A program made the translations under genes and the position numbers. The notes under the pieces were generated by a model that worked only from the letters and a program-made list of their open reading frames with translations, was not told the DNA's origin and did no database searches. From the NCBI GenBank assembly GCA_026260175.1, contig JAKCWW010000773.1:18346-82345 (forward strand): 64,000 nucleotides of DNA. The letters are read 5' to 3'. Below, in pieces: positions 55,297-64,000 of this stretch (position 1 is the first letter of the stretch; every line of letters starts with the position of its first letter). The DNA is from Reticulitermes lucifugus (lineage: Eukaryota > Arthropoda > Insecta > Blattodea > Rhinotermitidae).

Positions 55297-55403
55297 ATGG
55301 TTACAGAAGACAATTCTAAGGGAGCTATCTCCCCAGAAGTTAGTGACGTTGAGGCTTGTCCACCAGAGGATGAGCAGGCACGCAGGGATTCTGCGGGACA
55401 AAG
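55297..55403 (+). CDS. ABCC5: ABCC5-like coding exon 1
   Basis: MVTEDNSKGAISPEVSDVEA then CPPEDEQARRDSAGQ, acidic and hydrophilic. Donor GTATGG. Joins exon 2 in phase. The start codon is the least certain part of the model. Confidence 0.65.
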
Positions 55404-58400
55404 GTATGGAATCAATGTACCACAGGAACTGATAGCTAGGCCAGTTCTTTTCCTTATATGGACCAAGGTTTATGAATGAAAAGTAAAGCGCTTAATGCTT
55501 AGGATGGCTTTTGGAACTGACACAATGTCATGTTACATTATGTTTTTTAAAACCATATTTTTGAATGTTTGGTTATGTTTGGTGTGATTTTGTTGGGTTT
55601 AGGCGAATAAAAGCTTAGTTACATCCGTTTACTGTTCCCCGTCTTGCGAATAAGAAATAAAGTCACCGACGTGTATTGCGGAACAACTTCATAATAATGT
55701 GGTCATTTGCTGCTGCTGCTGGGTTCTAATAGGCGTTCTTTACGAAGTTGAAAAAGCCTTTACGTGTGGAGCACTTGCGTCCATTCTTTCTGACCTAGTA
55801 TCAGCGACCAAAACGTTTGTCGGATTTTCACGACATATTGCATGGGAGTTCGTGAAAATTACTCAGTCATATTTTACTGAAGAGTGAAAATTATTTTGTA
55901 CGTTACCTTCCATAGTGTTGACCGATTTGATTGAAATTTGGTATAGAAGATCTCTAGTTAATGCCGTTGAGCAGTTGCGAGTTCGTGGAAGTCGGTGCAG
56001 TGAAAACCATAGGTTACGCTGGGGGCTTGAGTGAAAAATTTGCCTGTATTTTCTACATTTTTCGTCCGATTTGGGTAAAAGTCGGTACATGAGATGTCTA
56101 CAGAAATATATCGAGTTTTTTTAGTTTTGGCAACCCCGACGCCCTGAGAGCCATACTTTCGTTAGGACGTTACTGTATTTGTGTGCTTTCCGCATTTGTT
56201 GGCATATTTGGGTGCATTTCCCAATAAGATATGTGTTCATAATGTTGTTGAGCATTTATGAGCCGTGAAAATCGGGACAAGGAAGACCGTACGTTCCTTT
56301 TGGGCGTAAATGAGATTGCATTCATGCGTGTACCGTAAAAACGAATGACATTTCTAAAGTAAATAACGCCGTGGTAGAGTATGTGTACTACGGCACGTAG
56401 TACAGTATTTGCAGTCTCGTTTGATGGTACCAGTTATAACACAAACCATTCCAACATATCTGATACAACTGTGAAAGTATATTCGTACCTTGAAAAATCT
56501 CTGTTCCTGTCAGTAAAATCATGAAAAATTCAGTGTAAGGAAGAAAAGTGGCAATAGACCGTGGCGTAGATAACCATTCGGCCCCGCCTGGCCGATTCGA
56601 TAGCCGGGGGGCACCTATAATTAATAGCGAAGTTACCCGCAGATCTTGTAACAGGGATCCAGAATACTGCCCTCTACCAGAAGAATGGAATCCAGTCTAA
56701 ATGTACTTGCAACAGATGTTAGGATTCTGGACGTTTGGAGTGCCCCTGTTCCACGGGGTCGATTCGATAGCTGGGGGGGCCCCCTATAATTAGTAGGGAA
56801 GGTAACCCGCAGATCTCGTTACAGGGATCCAGAATATTGCCCTCTGCTAGAAGAGTGGAGTCCAGTCTAAACGAACTCACAGCAAATGTTAGTATTCTGG
56901 ATGTTTTGGGTGCCCCTGTTCCACGGGGTCTGTGGAGGGCTTATCTACGCTATTGGTACTAGGTGTGATCCATCTAACATTCCTAGCCTGTTTGTGCTGT
57001 TAAGAAATAAATAGCCTTAGAAAATGCTTTACTTCACATTGCACCATATTCACAAATTATGAACTGGCACAAATTTAAATGTAAATGCTTTTCAGTATAT
57101 GAGGTGCTGAAAAATGTGGCGCTGGATATATTTCAAATGATTTTTCTGAAGTTGTTATAAAAGAAGTTTTTCAGAATGCTAGGAGACATGCTTATGTAAA
57201 CCCACACAGCTGTGACAGCCTTCTGACATGTTTCATTTTTCTACTGTGGATCTTGATGAAAGAGTCATATTTTGACATGTATGTTTGAATGTAGGACATT
57301 GAACTGGGTCTTATTGCAGCTTGATCATTCCAAATGCTGGAAGTGGTACGGTTAGACATGGTCCATATCGAGCTTATGTCCGTGCTTCACCACAGTATAT
57401 TCCTGGTCATGGTGTCAGGAAATACAAACCTGCACTTAAGAACCTGATACCTGTTCGCAAGAAAGCCAGGTTTGTATAAATATAATGTGAGTAAACTAAT
57501 TTTTGTGTCTTTTAAAGAAGGCATTCTCAAACCTTTTTTGTCTATAGAACCATTCAGACAAGAAATACAGGTAGAAACCAAAAACAGTGCAAGGCAGCAC
57601 AACACTAATAAGAAAGTGAAGTCGGTAATTTTTGTTTTATCGTGGTGCACCATGTTTTTCTGCAGATGAGATCAGCAGTTTGCTCAAAATTCTGTTGAGG
57701 AGGACAGCTACAGTGGCCTGTTGCTTCGGGTTTTAGAGGTGACTTCAAAAGTTGTATTAAGTTGTTCAAAGCTGTATTAAACACACAGTATTTCAGGGTG
57801 TATTAGTGATAGTAAGAAAATAAACTATAAGACAGCTTGTAGTAACATGTTTGTTCCACATGTTGTGTTTAAAATGTGGGGGGGGGGACACTGACATACT
57901 GTCTGTGGATTCATAAGCCTGTCCTATATCTTTTCATTTCTTCAGTTTTATCCATCTTTGATCTGATATGTAGGTGACAAGAACCATGTCTTACACAGCA
58001 CAAAAATGATGTACTTCCACTGTAGGTACATTGCTTGGCAACCATTTACACAGAGAGTGATATTGTGTGGTATTGTGGTGGTAAGTAATGCAGGTATTTG
58101 CTGTTGCATTCTTTTCCATTTTTGATGCCCTTGTTTATATAGAGGCATAGTATTTCCATAATAAATTGACCATTTGTTATTTTAATGTATTTGATTTGGA
58201 TAGACATGTTTGCTAATTTGTTTTCAAATTATATGTGCTGAGAAATTAGGCTGCTGAAGAAACTAAGCATCTGACACATGCCTCTGTAGGCCTGCACATT
58301 CACTGAACTGAGTGTGGTACAACCTGCAGGTGCCGAGATTCTGATTTTGTCCTTGTCTGTATCACTTGCAGGCAGAGGGACATGATAGCTGTTGACAGTG

Positions 58401-61400
58401 CTGGATTATTATCCTTCATCTCATTTTCTTGGATGTCTAAATATATGTATAAAGCCTACAAAACAGGACTGAAAGCAGAGGATATTCCTGAAGGTTCGCC
58501 CCTGGATTCTTGTGATCTTAATGCTCAAAGGTATACCAGAGTTTTAAATATGTGTAGTAGGTTGTATATACCTATGGTTTAAAGCTGAAAATGTCAGTTG
58601 CTGCAGTTTGTCTCATTCTTTGTTCACGTGGTAATTAGTAAAAGCTGCAGATATGGTAGAATGATTAAGATGGAAAAGATTTCATCTCTTCTCTGTTTGC
58701 ATAGTAATCAGTAAAAGCTTCAAAAGTGATTAAATTTGGAATTTCTGAGTAGTCTCTTCACCACATTTTATTGTAAAAGAGTAGGTACAAAAATTCTGGT
58801 GTTCTGGGACACGATGCCATATAGGTTGTAAATAGTTTGCAATGATTCTTGGACTGCATTGAAGATTGAGGTGGCAAGCAGTGCCTGTTTATGAGTCTAT
58901 GTGGCATCATCTCACTGAAGAGTTGGATCTTCATGGTGGCCTACACTGCTGTGAGAACCTCAAATCTTTGAGTCAAGATATGTTATTGTATTCCATATTA
59001 ACCCTTTGGCACAATAATTAAATGCCTGGCGGGGGCTGCAGAAGACGGGAATTTAAATGAGATCTGCATAAGGGAGGCCATTAACCTGTTATGGACAAAT
59101 GGGAAAACACTGCCTCAGGAATTTAAATGCCCTCAGCAGCCAAAAGGGAAAACATTGTTCCGCAATGCCATGTCGTTTTTAAAATTTTCTGCATTTATAA
59201 TTACACATCTCTTTCACAATAGTTGCCTAAAAGGCTTGTATAGGCATAAAAGATTGTGTGAAATTTAATTATAGTTAAAATTGTCACCAATGAGGTTTAA
59301 TTTTTCTTACTAACAGCATTACAAGTTTTCCAGCAGTCACGAATTATTTACAGACATCTCCAGGCAGTAGTTTTTATTTTTTTCTCGAATTGGCAAAGTG
59401 ACGTAAATACACACACATAAAGGACCTTCTGACAAGTCTCTGTTCCTTAATAATGCCCTTCCCATAAAATCCACACCCCCTTCACCCCCAATATTTAATC
59501 AAGGAAACGCTACTGAAAAAATATCAATTCAGTATTTACAATGGTAATATTTATGTACATTTATGTGGTCCGCCTTTCCATTTTAGTGTCAGTTGGTCCT
59601 CAGAAATGCCGGTTGGTGTGATGTACCTCAAAACATGGGGTAGCACACAACCTTATGTCGCATTCTCGACACTTTGATTTCATTCTTTTTTCTTTCTTTT
59701 TGACAGAACACGCACGGTACCAAATTCTCTTACACTGCATAAGCCAGTGTCTGACTCTGATCGTGATTCAAGTGTGCACTGCCTGGCCTGTTGCATGTTA
59801 TTACTGTGCTAGAGAATGGACTGAACTGTTACATTGAAGACAGACATAAGCATGAACTTCAAATTCAAAAAAGTTACCAAGAAATCCTTACAGCAGAATA
59901 AAGAATATTTGCCTCTGGTCCCATATTGCACTAACCAGAGCAATGAACGCCTGTATGCATTCCTCTCTTCTCCCACTTATTGTATATGAATTAATTTGCC
60001 TCAGTACCCAGATAAGCCAGCATTACCACGAAACCTAAACATCATTGTAAGATTTAAACCTAAACAACATCTGAGGAAATACGACATGTACAGTTGGCTC
60101 CAAATTTTATAGCACAGGGTCTCCACTTACAGCAGGAGCTAGTTGTTAAGTATAAATCTAGAAAATGAAGCTTAAAGTGAAAAATAAACAAATAAAAAGT
60201 GACATTCAATTAAGCTGCGTATAAATTGGTGGATTTTCTTGAAACTTGCGTAACAGGTAGATGGATTCATTCTTAAGTGTGTACTTTGTATTTGAAGTTT
60301 TTATCTTTAGAAATGTGTGAAATACAATGAATAATATCAGCAGGTGCGAAAACGGGCATTGAAAGCAAAAAGAACCCCGTCCATCAGTGGCTACTTTGGG
60401 ATTTAAATCTCTCATACTTTAAACGTTAAATGCCATGACCTGAACCTGACATTCATTTTGAGCATCACATTGCTTGATGTGTATGTCTGATGTTAGGCAC
60501 CAAAGTGTTAAAGAGGATTTGTTAGCTACAAAAGGAATTCACTGTTTATGAACAGTAGTTTCCGTTAATGCTGTGTAACTAAATAATGCATTTGTGTGAG
60601 TGCAGGCTTGAATTGCTGTGGCAGGAGGAAGTTAGTCGCAAGGGGCCAAAGAGAGCTTCTTTTGGTTCTGTGGTGTGGAGATTTGTCAGGACTCGCATCC
60701 TTGTGTCCAGCATTGTGTTCTCATTTAGCCTTGCAATGGGGTTTATTGGCCTGGTATGTGGACTGAACATTTTTTTATAATTACTGTGAAAGGATGATTA
60801 TGAGAGTCCAGTTGTCGCAGTCACACAAAATTACTGTATACATCCACACTTGCATGATACTGAGTCAGTGTGGAATGCCTTTTTGATTGAAACATGTAGT
60901 TTACTGGTGAAGTCAGTGATGTGCAGCGTCCCTTGGGCAGGGTCCTCAAGATGGATTCACACAAGTATGGAAAATCAGAAACAGTAACCAGTATTTTGCA
61001 AGTGTGTGTTTGGACCTTGAAATTCTTCTCATTGTGAGCTGTATTTGTTACCACTGCAAGCTGGATTTGTTTGACTCAGGTTTATAAATGTGTCTCAAAG
61101 TTTTGTCATTAATCATTTGTTAGATAGGCTTTTATTGAAATTTCGTATCTGGTAATTGTCTGCAGACACCTTTTGGTTCTCCCTTGCACATAAGAAATGT
61201 TATGTTGAAAATCATTAAATATTTCAGTGTACTTGTTTATTAGTTATTTCCATCACATGATACTAATGTGTTAAGTTCTGTTTTGGCCTGTAGACAGTCT
61301 TCATGCGGAAACTATTGCAGTACTCGGAGGATGAGAATGGAGATACAGTTATGGGTGTGATGTGGGCAATATGCCTCACACTTGCTGAATTTCTGCGTGC

Positions 61401-63508
61401 ACTCTTCGTTTCTTGGAACTGGGCACTTAACTACAGGTAACAGCACATCTGAAAATTAATTTAAATTAATTTCTTTAACCCTCAAAACGATCATATGTAT
61501 TCATGGAATTACCGTTTAGAGTAACTTCTTTCTCAGAAAAATAAGCACACGATTTTCATTTTCACTGTGTTGTGAATTATGACACCATGTATTATTGTAG
61601 GTTGTTACCAATGTTTTGGATGACTTTTATTCCCCCATTTTCAGGCTAGAAGTTCTGTATTGTTGGTAACCATGTTGGTTTCTACACAGCATCATAACTC
61701 AGAAGACCACAATATAAATTTTTACCACTGTGAAAACCTCAGATCTTAACCTTTATCATATCAGGATGGGTACTTAAGTTTATTTGAATAGAAAAAGATA
61801 AAATTATGAAATAAATTATGTTTTGTAGATTATGCAGCATGTCTTAAAAATGCAGGAAATTTCCTTGTTGCCTAAGTATATAAATTTCATTTCTAGGAGT
61901 GTTTTCCTACATGCATTCACATATGCGAACACAGATCTTTGAAAGGTTAAGTGAATCTGTTCTTGTTGTTTGTTGCTGTAGGGCTTATTCAGAAAGCGAT
62001 TTCTGCTTATCTCATGTTATGGAAGATTTCTTTCAGAAGTTGGCGGTATGCTATGTGTACATTTCTGTGGTTTTCAATGCAAATCTCAGCACATTAAAAT
62101 TAGGTGAAACGACAGTGTTGTTGAGAATGTCTTTTGTTGTTAACTTAAGTTTCTTTGAAAGATCAATTAAAATTCTCCTGAATCTAACTTGCATCCCTTA
62201 CTAGCTCCATCTGACGTCTGGTTGTCCAGAAACATGAAACATTCAGTTCAAGGGACTTAATGTGAATTAATGAATGAATGGACAAGTGAATGAATGAATG
62301 AATGAATGAGTGGAGTGATAGACTGAGTGAATGAAAGATTCAATCAATCAGTCAATCAATTAATCAGTCAGTCAGTTAACCAATAAGTTAATCAATAATT
62401 GTGCTGTACCAGTAATAGCCATTATGGAAATATAGTGCTAAAGAATAATTCCCCAAAATGTGTACAGTCTAACACAGATGTCAAAAAATGTATTCATCTG
62501 GTCACCAGTAGCAACTGAAGAATTTGTGTATTGAGCACCACTCTCAAATTTGGTGTCTGGGAGTTTACTTAGGGCTTAAGGCTGGCTGGAACATTTGCTT
62601 GTGAGCAAGTGTGTTGTGCTGTGTCTTACAGAGGTAGTTCAGAGAATGTGTTCTGTGTACCATCAGCATGCTCCTATCCAGAACAGTATGTCCATATTCT
62701 TTTTCATTCAGTGTAGCAAGACAATTTTCAAGCTTGGCACTTTCAGACTTTACTAAGTTTTGCAAAGTCAGCTGACAGGAGTCATTAACCAACCATAGCA
62801 AAATGTCAGAAAATACTGATCCATATGTTACTTCAAACCATATTTCTCCGCCTTGTAAATGTATGAAAATTCTTTCATCCCTGGGTGAGTTGTGTTACTG
62901 ACATGTACATATATAGAGAGAAGGGAGCTCTGATGAAGGCTATGCACTGTTTGTTTGCTCTGTTTATAGTAAAATGGAAGTTGCTTTTGAATGCTCTTCT
63001 TTAATTTATGCATTTGTGAAACTTATGCTTGCTTGACACCCTTTCGTAAAGAACTCCTGTTATGAGTTTTATGAAAATGTGACAAATGGTTTACTCACGC
63101 ATACTAAGTCACAGACAGACGGACAGACAGAGGGCTGAACGGACTTGGTCATCACATACAACATTCTTTTACTTCATAAAGGACATTTCAAAATTGGAAA
63201 ACATTATTCTGTAGTAATTTCTTATGTAATTTAGTGTTACAAGTATAGGGGTTGTCACTGTTTGCAGTTTTGCTGTCAGTGTTTTAGATTTTATGAAAAC
63301 AAGAGTATTGAAAGTGTGTTTGTCCTGTCACTACCTTTGTTTGCTACAGGATGAATTACTGCTGTAGGTTCTCCTTTCAATTAAGTGATGGTAATGAGAT
63401 TACTTTTTGATATGCAGGACTGCAATAAGATTGCGCTCAGCTTGTCTTGCTGTGTTGTACAGGAAGGTGATTCGACTCAATGGCCTTGGTGGAAAATCTA
63501 CTGGAGAA
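55297..63508 (+). CDS. ABCC5: ABCC5/MRP5-like ABC transporter, N-terminal part (six exons)
   Basis: Membrane ATP-binding cassette exporter of the multidrug-resistance-associated C subfamily; only the first 266 residues lie in the window. Exons are 55297-55403, 57320-57469, 58372-58530, 60606-60753, 61294-61436 and 63418-63508, all GT-AG with matching phases. A hydrophilic N-terminus (1-90) is followed by DSAGLLSFISFSWMSK (94-109), the conserved ABCC entry to the first membrane domain, then LELLWQEE (140-147). Hydrophobic segments at about 168-188 and 206-228 are the first transmembrane helices. WALNYR-TAIRLRSACLAVLYRK (231-252) matches the ABCC5/11/12 branch. No N-terminal TMD0, as in short MRPs. 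Both ATP-binding domains lie to the right, outside the window. ABCC11/12-like is the alternative name. The start is the first ATG in frame, so it is less sure. Confidence 0.85.
55860..56340. repeat. CpG-rich diverged tandem repeat in ABCC5 intron 1
   Basis: GTTGAGCAGTTGCGAG with CGTGGAAGTCGGTGCAGTGA (55966 onward) parallels GTTGAGCATTTATGAG with CGTGAAAATCGGGACAAGGA (56247 onward), 281 bp apart. A weaker third block (CCGATTTGGGTAAAAGTCGG) lies between. CpG is clearly commoner than in neighbouring DNA. Class unknown. Confidence 0.4.
56564..56950. mobile_element. Short snap-back element with internal tandem duplication
   Basis: Outer inverted repeats GCGTAGATAA (56564-56573) and TTATCTACGC (56941-56950), with CAATAG/CTATTG flanks extending the pairing across a six-base interruption. 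Inside are two tandem units, 56594-56760 (167 bp) and 56761-56930 (170 bp). Both start GATTCGATAGC, contain ACAGGGATCCAGAATA and end CCTGTTCCACGGGGTC. GC-rich relative to its surroundings, with no coding potential. Probably a MITE-like element or a duplicated short repeat; family unknown. Confidence 0.65.
57320..57469 (+). CDS. ABCC5: ABCC5-like coding exon 2
   Basis: Acceptor TCTTATTGCAG, donor GTTTGT. Codes for LIIPNAGSGTVRHGPYRAYV, then RASPQYIPGHGVRKYKPALK and NLIPVRKKA. YKPALKNLIPVR parallels the basic segment before the first membrane domain in ABCC5. Confidence 0.85.
58372..58530 (+). CDS. ABCC5: ABCC5-like coding exon 3
   Basis: Acceptor ATCACTTGCAG, donor GTATAC. Codes for QRDMIAVDSAGLLSFISFSW, then MSKYMYKAYKTGLKAEDIPE and GSPLDSCDLNAQ. 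Contains the F-S-W signature common to ABCC N-termini. Confidence 0.92.
58531..60605. other. ABCC5 intron 3
   Basis: A diverged FWDVTPCSLV-type repeat copy lies at about 58795-58980 (ends GTGAGAACCTCAAATCTTTG). The rest is AT-rich with no recognised feature. Confidence 0.4.
60606..60753 (+). CDS. ABCC5: ABCC5-like coding exon 4
   Basis: Acceptor TGAGTGCAG, donor GTATGT. Codes for LELLWQEEVSRKGPKRASFG, then SVVWRFVRTRILVSSIVFSF and SLAMGFIGL. The hydrophobic end is the first transmembrane helix. Confidence 0.92.
61294..61436 (+). CDS. ABCC5: ABCC5-like coding exon 5
   Basis: Acceptor GGCCTGTAG, donor GTAACA. Codes for TVFMRKLLQYSEDENGDTVM, then GVMWAICLTLAEFLRALFVS and WNWALNY. Second transmembrane helix; F-M-x-K/R-L-L-x-Y is conserved after helix 1 in ABCC5. 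Confidence 0.92.
61437..63417. other. ABCC5 intron 5
   Basis: AT-rich. It contains a possible FWDVTPCSLV-type remnant (61575-61760) and a tetranucleotide microsatellite cluster (62270-62398), with a GACA-type run at 63107-63132. No exon of another gene was recognised. Confidence 0.4.
62270..62398. repeat. GAAT and CAAT/CAGT tetranucleotide microsatellites
   Basis: GAATGAATGAATGAATGA-type repeats are followed by CAATCAATCAGTCAATCAAT and TCAGTCAGTCAGTTAACCAA. Imperfect. Confidence 0.9.
63418..63508 (+). CDS. ABCC5: ABCC5-like coding exon 6
   Basis: Acceptor TGATATGCAG, donor GTAAGT. Codes for TAIRLRSACLAVLYRKVIRL then NGLGGKSTGE, the conserved intracellular segment after transmembrane helix 2. 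Last exon in the window; the gene continues to the right. Confidence 0.92.
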
Positions 63509-63534
63509 GTAAGTATGGTGCTTATTTATGTCAC

Positions 63535-63640
63535 TGACAGATTCTGAAGGTTTGACACTACTAATACCAGGGCTTGCCATTGGATGTGATCCTGACCAGT
63601 TCCACCTACCTCCCGTCCGCATAACCTCTGTCCCTAGGAT
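63535..63640. repeat. Interspersed repeat copy, family shared with 5345-5480
   Basis: CTGAAGGTTTGACACTACTA, AATACCAGGGCTTGCCATTG and CAGTTCCACCTACCTCCCGT correspond in order to the left-side copy. Class unknown. Confidence 0.5.
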
Positions 63641-63734
63641 TTATCTTCTTAATTAATGAAGTCGGTTTTTATTCAGTAACCAACAAATGCACAAACATAA
63701 ACTATTTTATAGTTTCTATTAATATCGATGCATT

Positions 63735-63774
63735 CCCCTACACGTGTTTCGGTCCGTAGACCATCTTCAGGGGG
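63735..63774 (-). ncRNA. Hammerhead ribozyme-like motif with complete core
   Basis: The minus strand has stem I CCCC (63771-63774), core CTGAAGA (63764-63770), stem II TGGTC, loop TACG, GACC (63751-63763), core GAAA, short stem III (AC, loop ACGT, GT), cleavage-site A (63739), and stem I GGGG (63735-63738). Every conserved position is present. The neighbouring GTAACCAACAAATGCACA resembles ATAACCAGCAAATTGCACA beside the left-arm motif at 50314, so they belong to one repeat family. In ABCC5 intron 6, antisense to the gene. Confidence 0.65.
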
Positions 63775-64000
63775 TAACAAGCTACTACACTTCACATCGC
63801 ATGTTAAAAGGGCCCGAAGAACACACTTGTCTCAGAAGTAAGTTATAAAACATTTGAATTTGTAAAATATGTAAAACTGTATAGTAACTTATAATTTTAT
63901 CGTATAAGTTGAAGTCAAAATTTAAAATAGCAGCGTTGTCACTTGATGCACAGAATCATGGTATTGTATATGCTGGTGATTATAAGCTGTAATATGAATA

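Noticed and set aside
61899-62204. 101-codon plus-strand frame as an extra ABCC5 exon
   Set aside because: Does not resemble ABC transporter sequence, and exons 5 and 6 already join in phase (NY-R-TAIRL).

Overview
The window looks like part of an insect nuclear genome. Genes are broken by long introns with GT-AG junctions, the DNA is AT-rich, and most non-coding sequence is old transposon and tandem-repeat material. The repeat mix (tRNA-derived SINEs including one GC-rich type resembling termite SINEs, RTE-like LINE tails, and a family whose translation contains a FWDVTPCSLV-like string) suggests Blattodea (termite or cockroach). That assignment is inference from pattern recognition.

Three genes can be read with confidence, all on the + strand. 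(1) SF1, the branch-point binding splicing factor, in nine coding exons from 19323 to 36858, predicted 638 aa with all splice phases agreeing. (2) INTS11, the endonuclease of the Integrator complex, as one uninterrupted 595-codon frame at 47004-48791. (3) The 5' part of an ABCC5/MRP5-like ABC transporter, six coding exons from 55297 to 63508 (266 aa), running off the right edge. A fourth, unidentified gene seems to end at 14242-14347 with a short terminal exon whose stop codon overlaps a polyadenylation signal; its upstream exons were not found.

Layout: 1-14241 is repeat-rich (a higher-order minisatellite at 2720-3345, a 103-bp tandem repeat at 5575-5945, SINEs and LINE tails) and ends at the orphan exon. 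14348-19322 leads to SF1. SF1 intron 1 holds a dead 2.9-kb piggyBac element inserted at TTAA inside a 65-bp tandem repeat; intron 3 holds SINEs and a TA-flanked nonautonomous transposon; intron 6 holds a 34-bp tandem array. 36859-47003 holds LINE and SINE debris. 48792-55296 holds two adjacent long inverted repeats, one split by a mariner. The ABCC5 introns hold a snap-back element and a second hammerhead-bearing repeat.

The most interesting signal is a set of hammerhead-ribozyme-like cores (CUGANGA, a stem II hairpin, GAAA, a very short stem III, UA) in repeats at 50314-50364, 52114-52164 and 63735-63774, with more degenerate versions elsewhere. Two of them sit at the outer ends of a 330-bp-per-arm inverted repeat. 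Penelope-like retroelements and retrozymes are known to carry such motifs, but the inverted foldback arrangement deserves a second look.

The genes have no obvious operon-like relation. SF1 and INTS11 both act in nuclear RNA processing, but their proximity may be chance.
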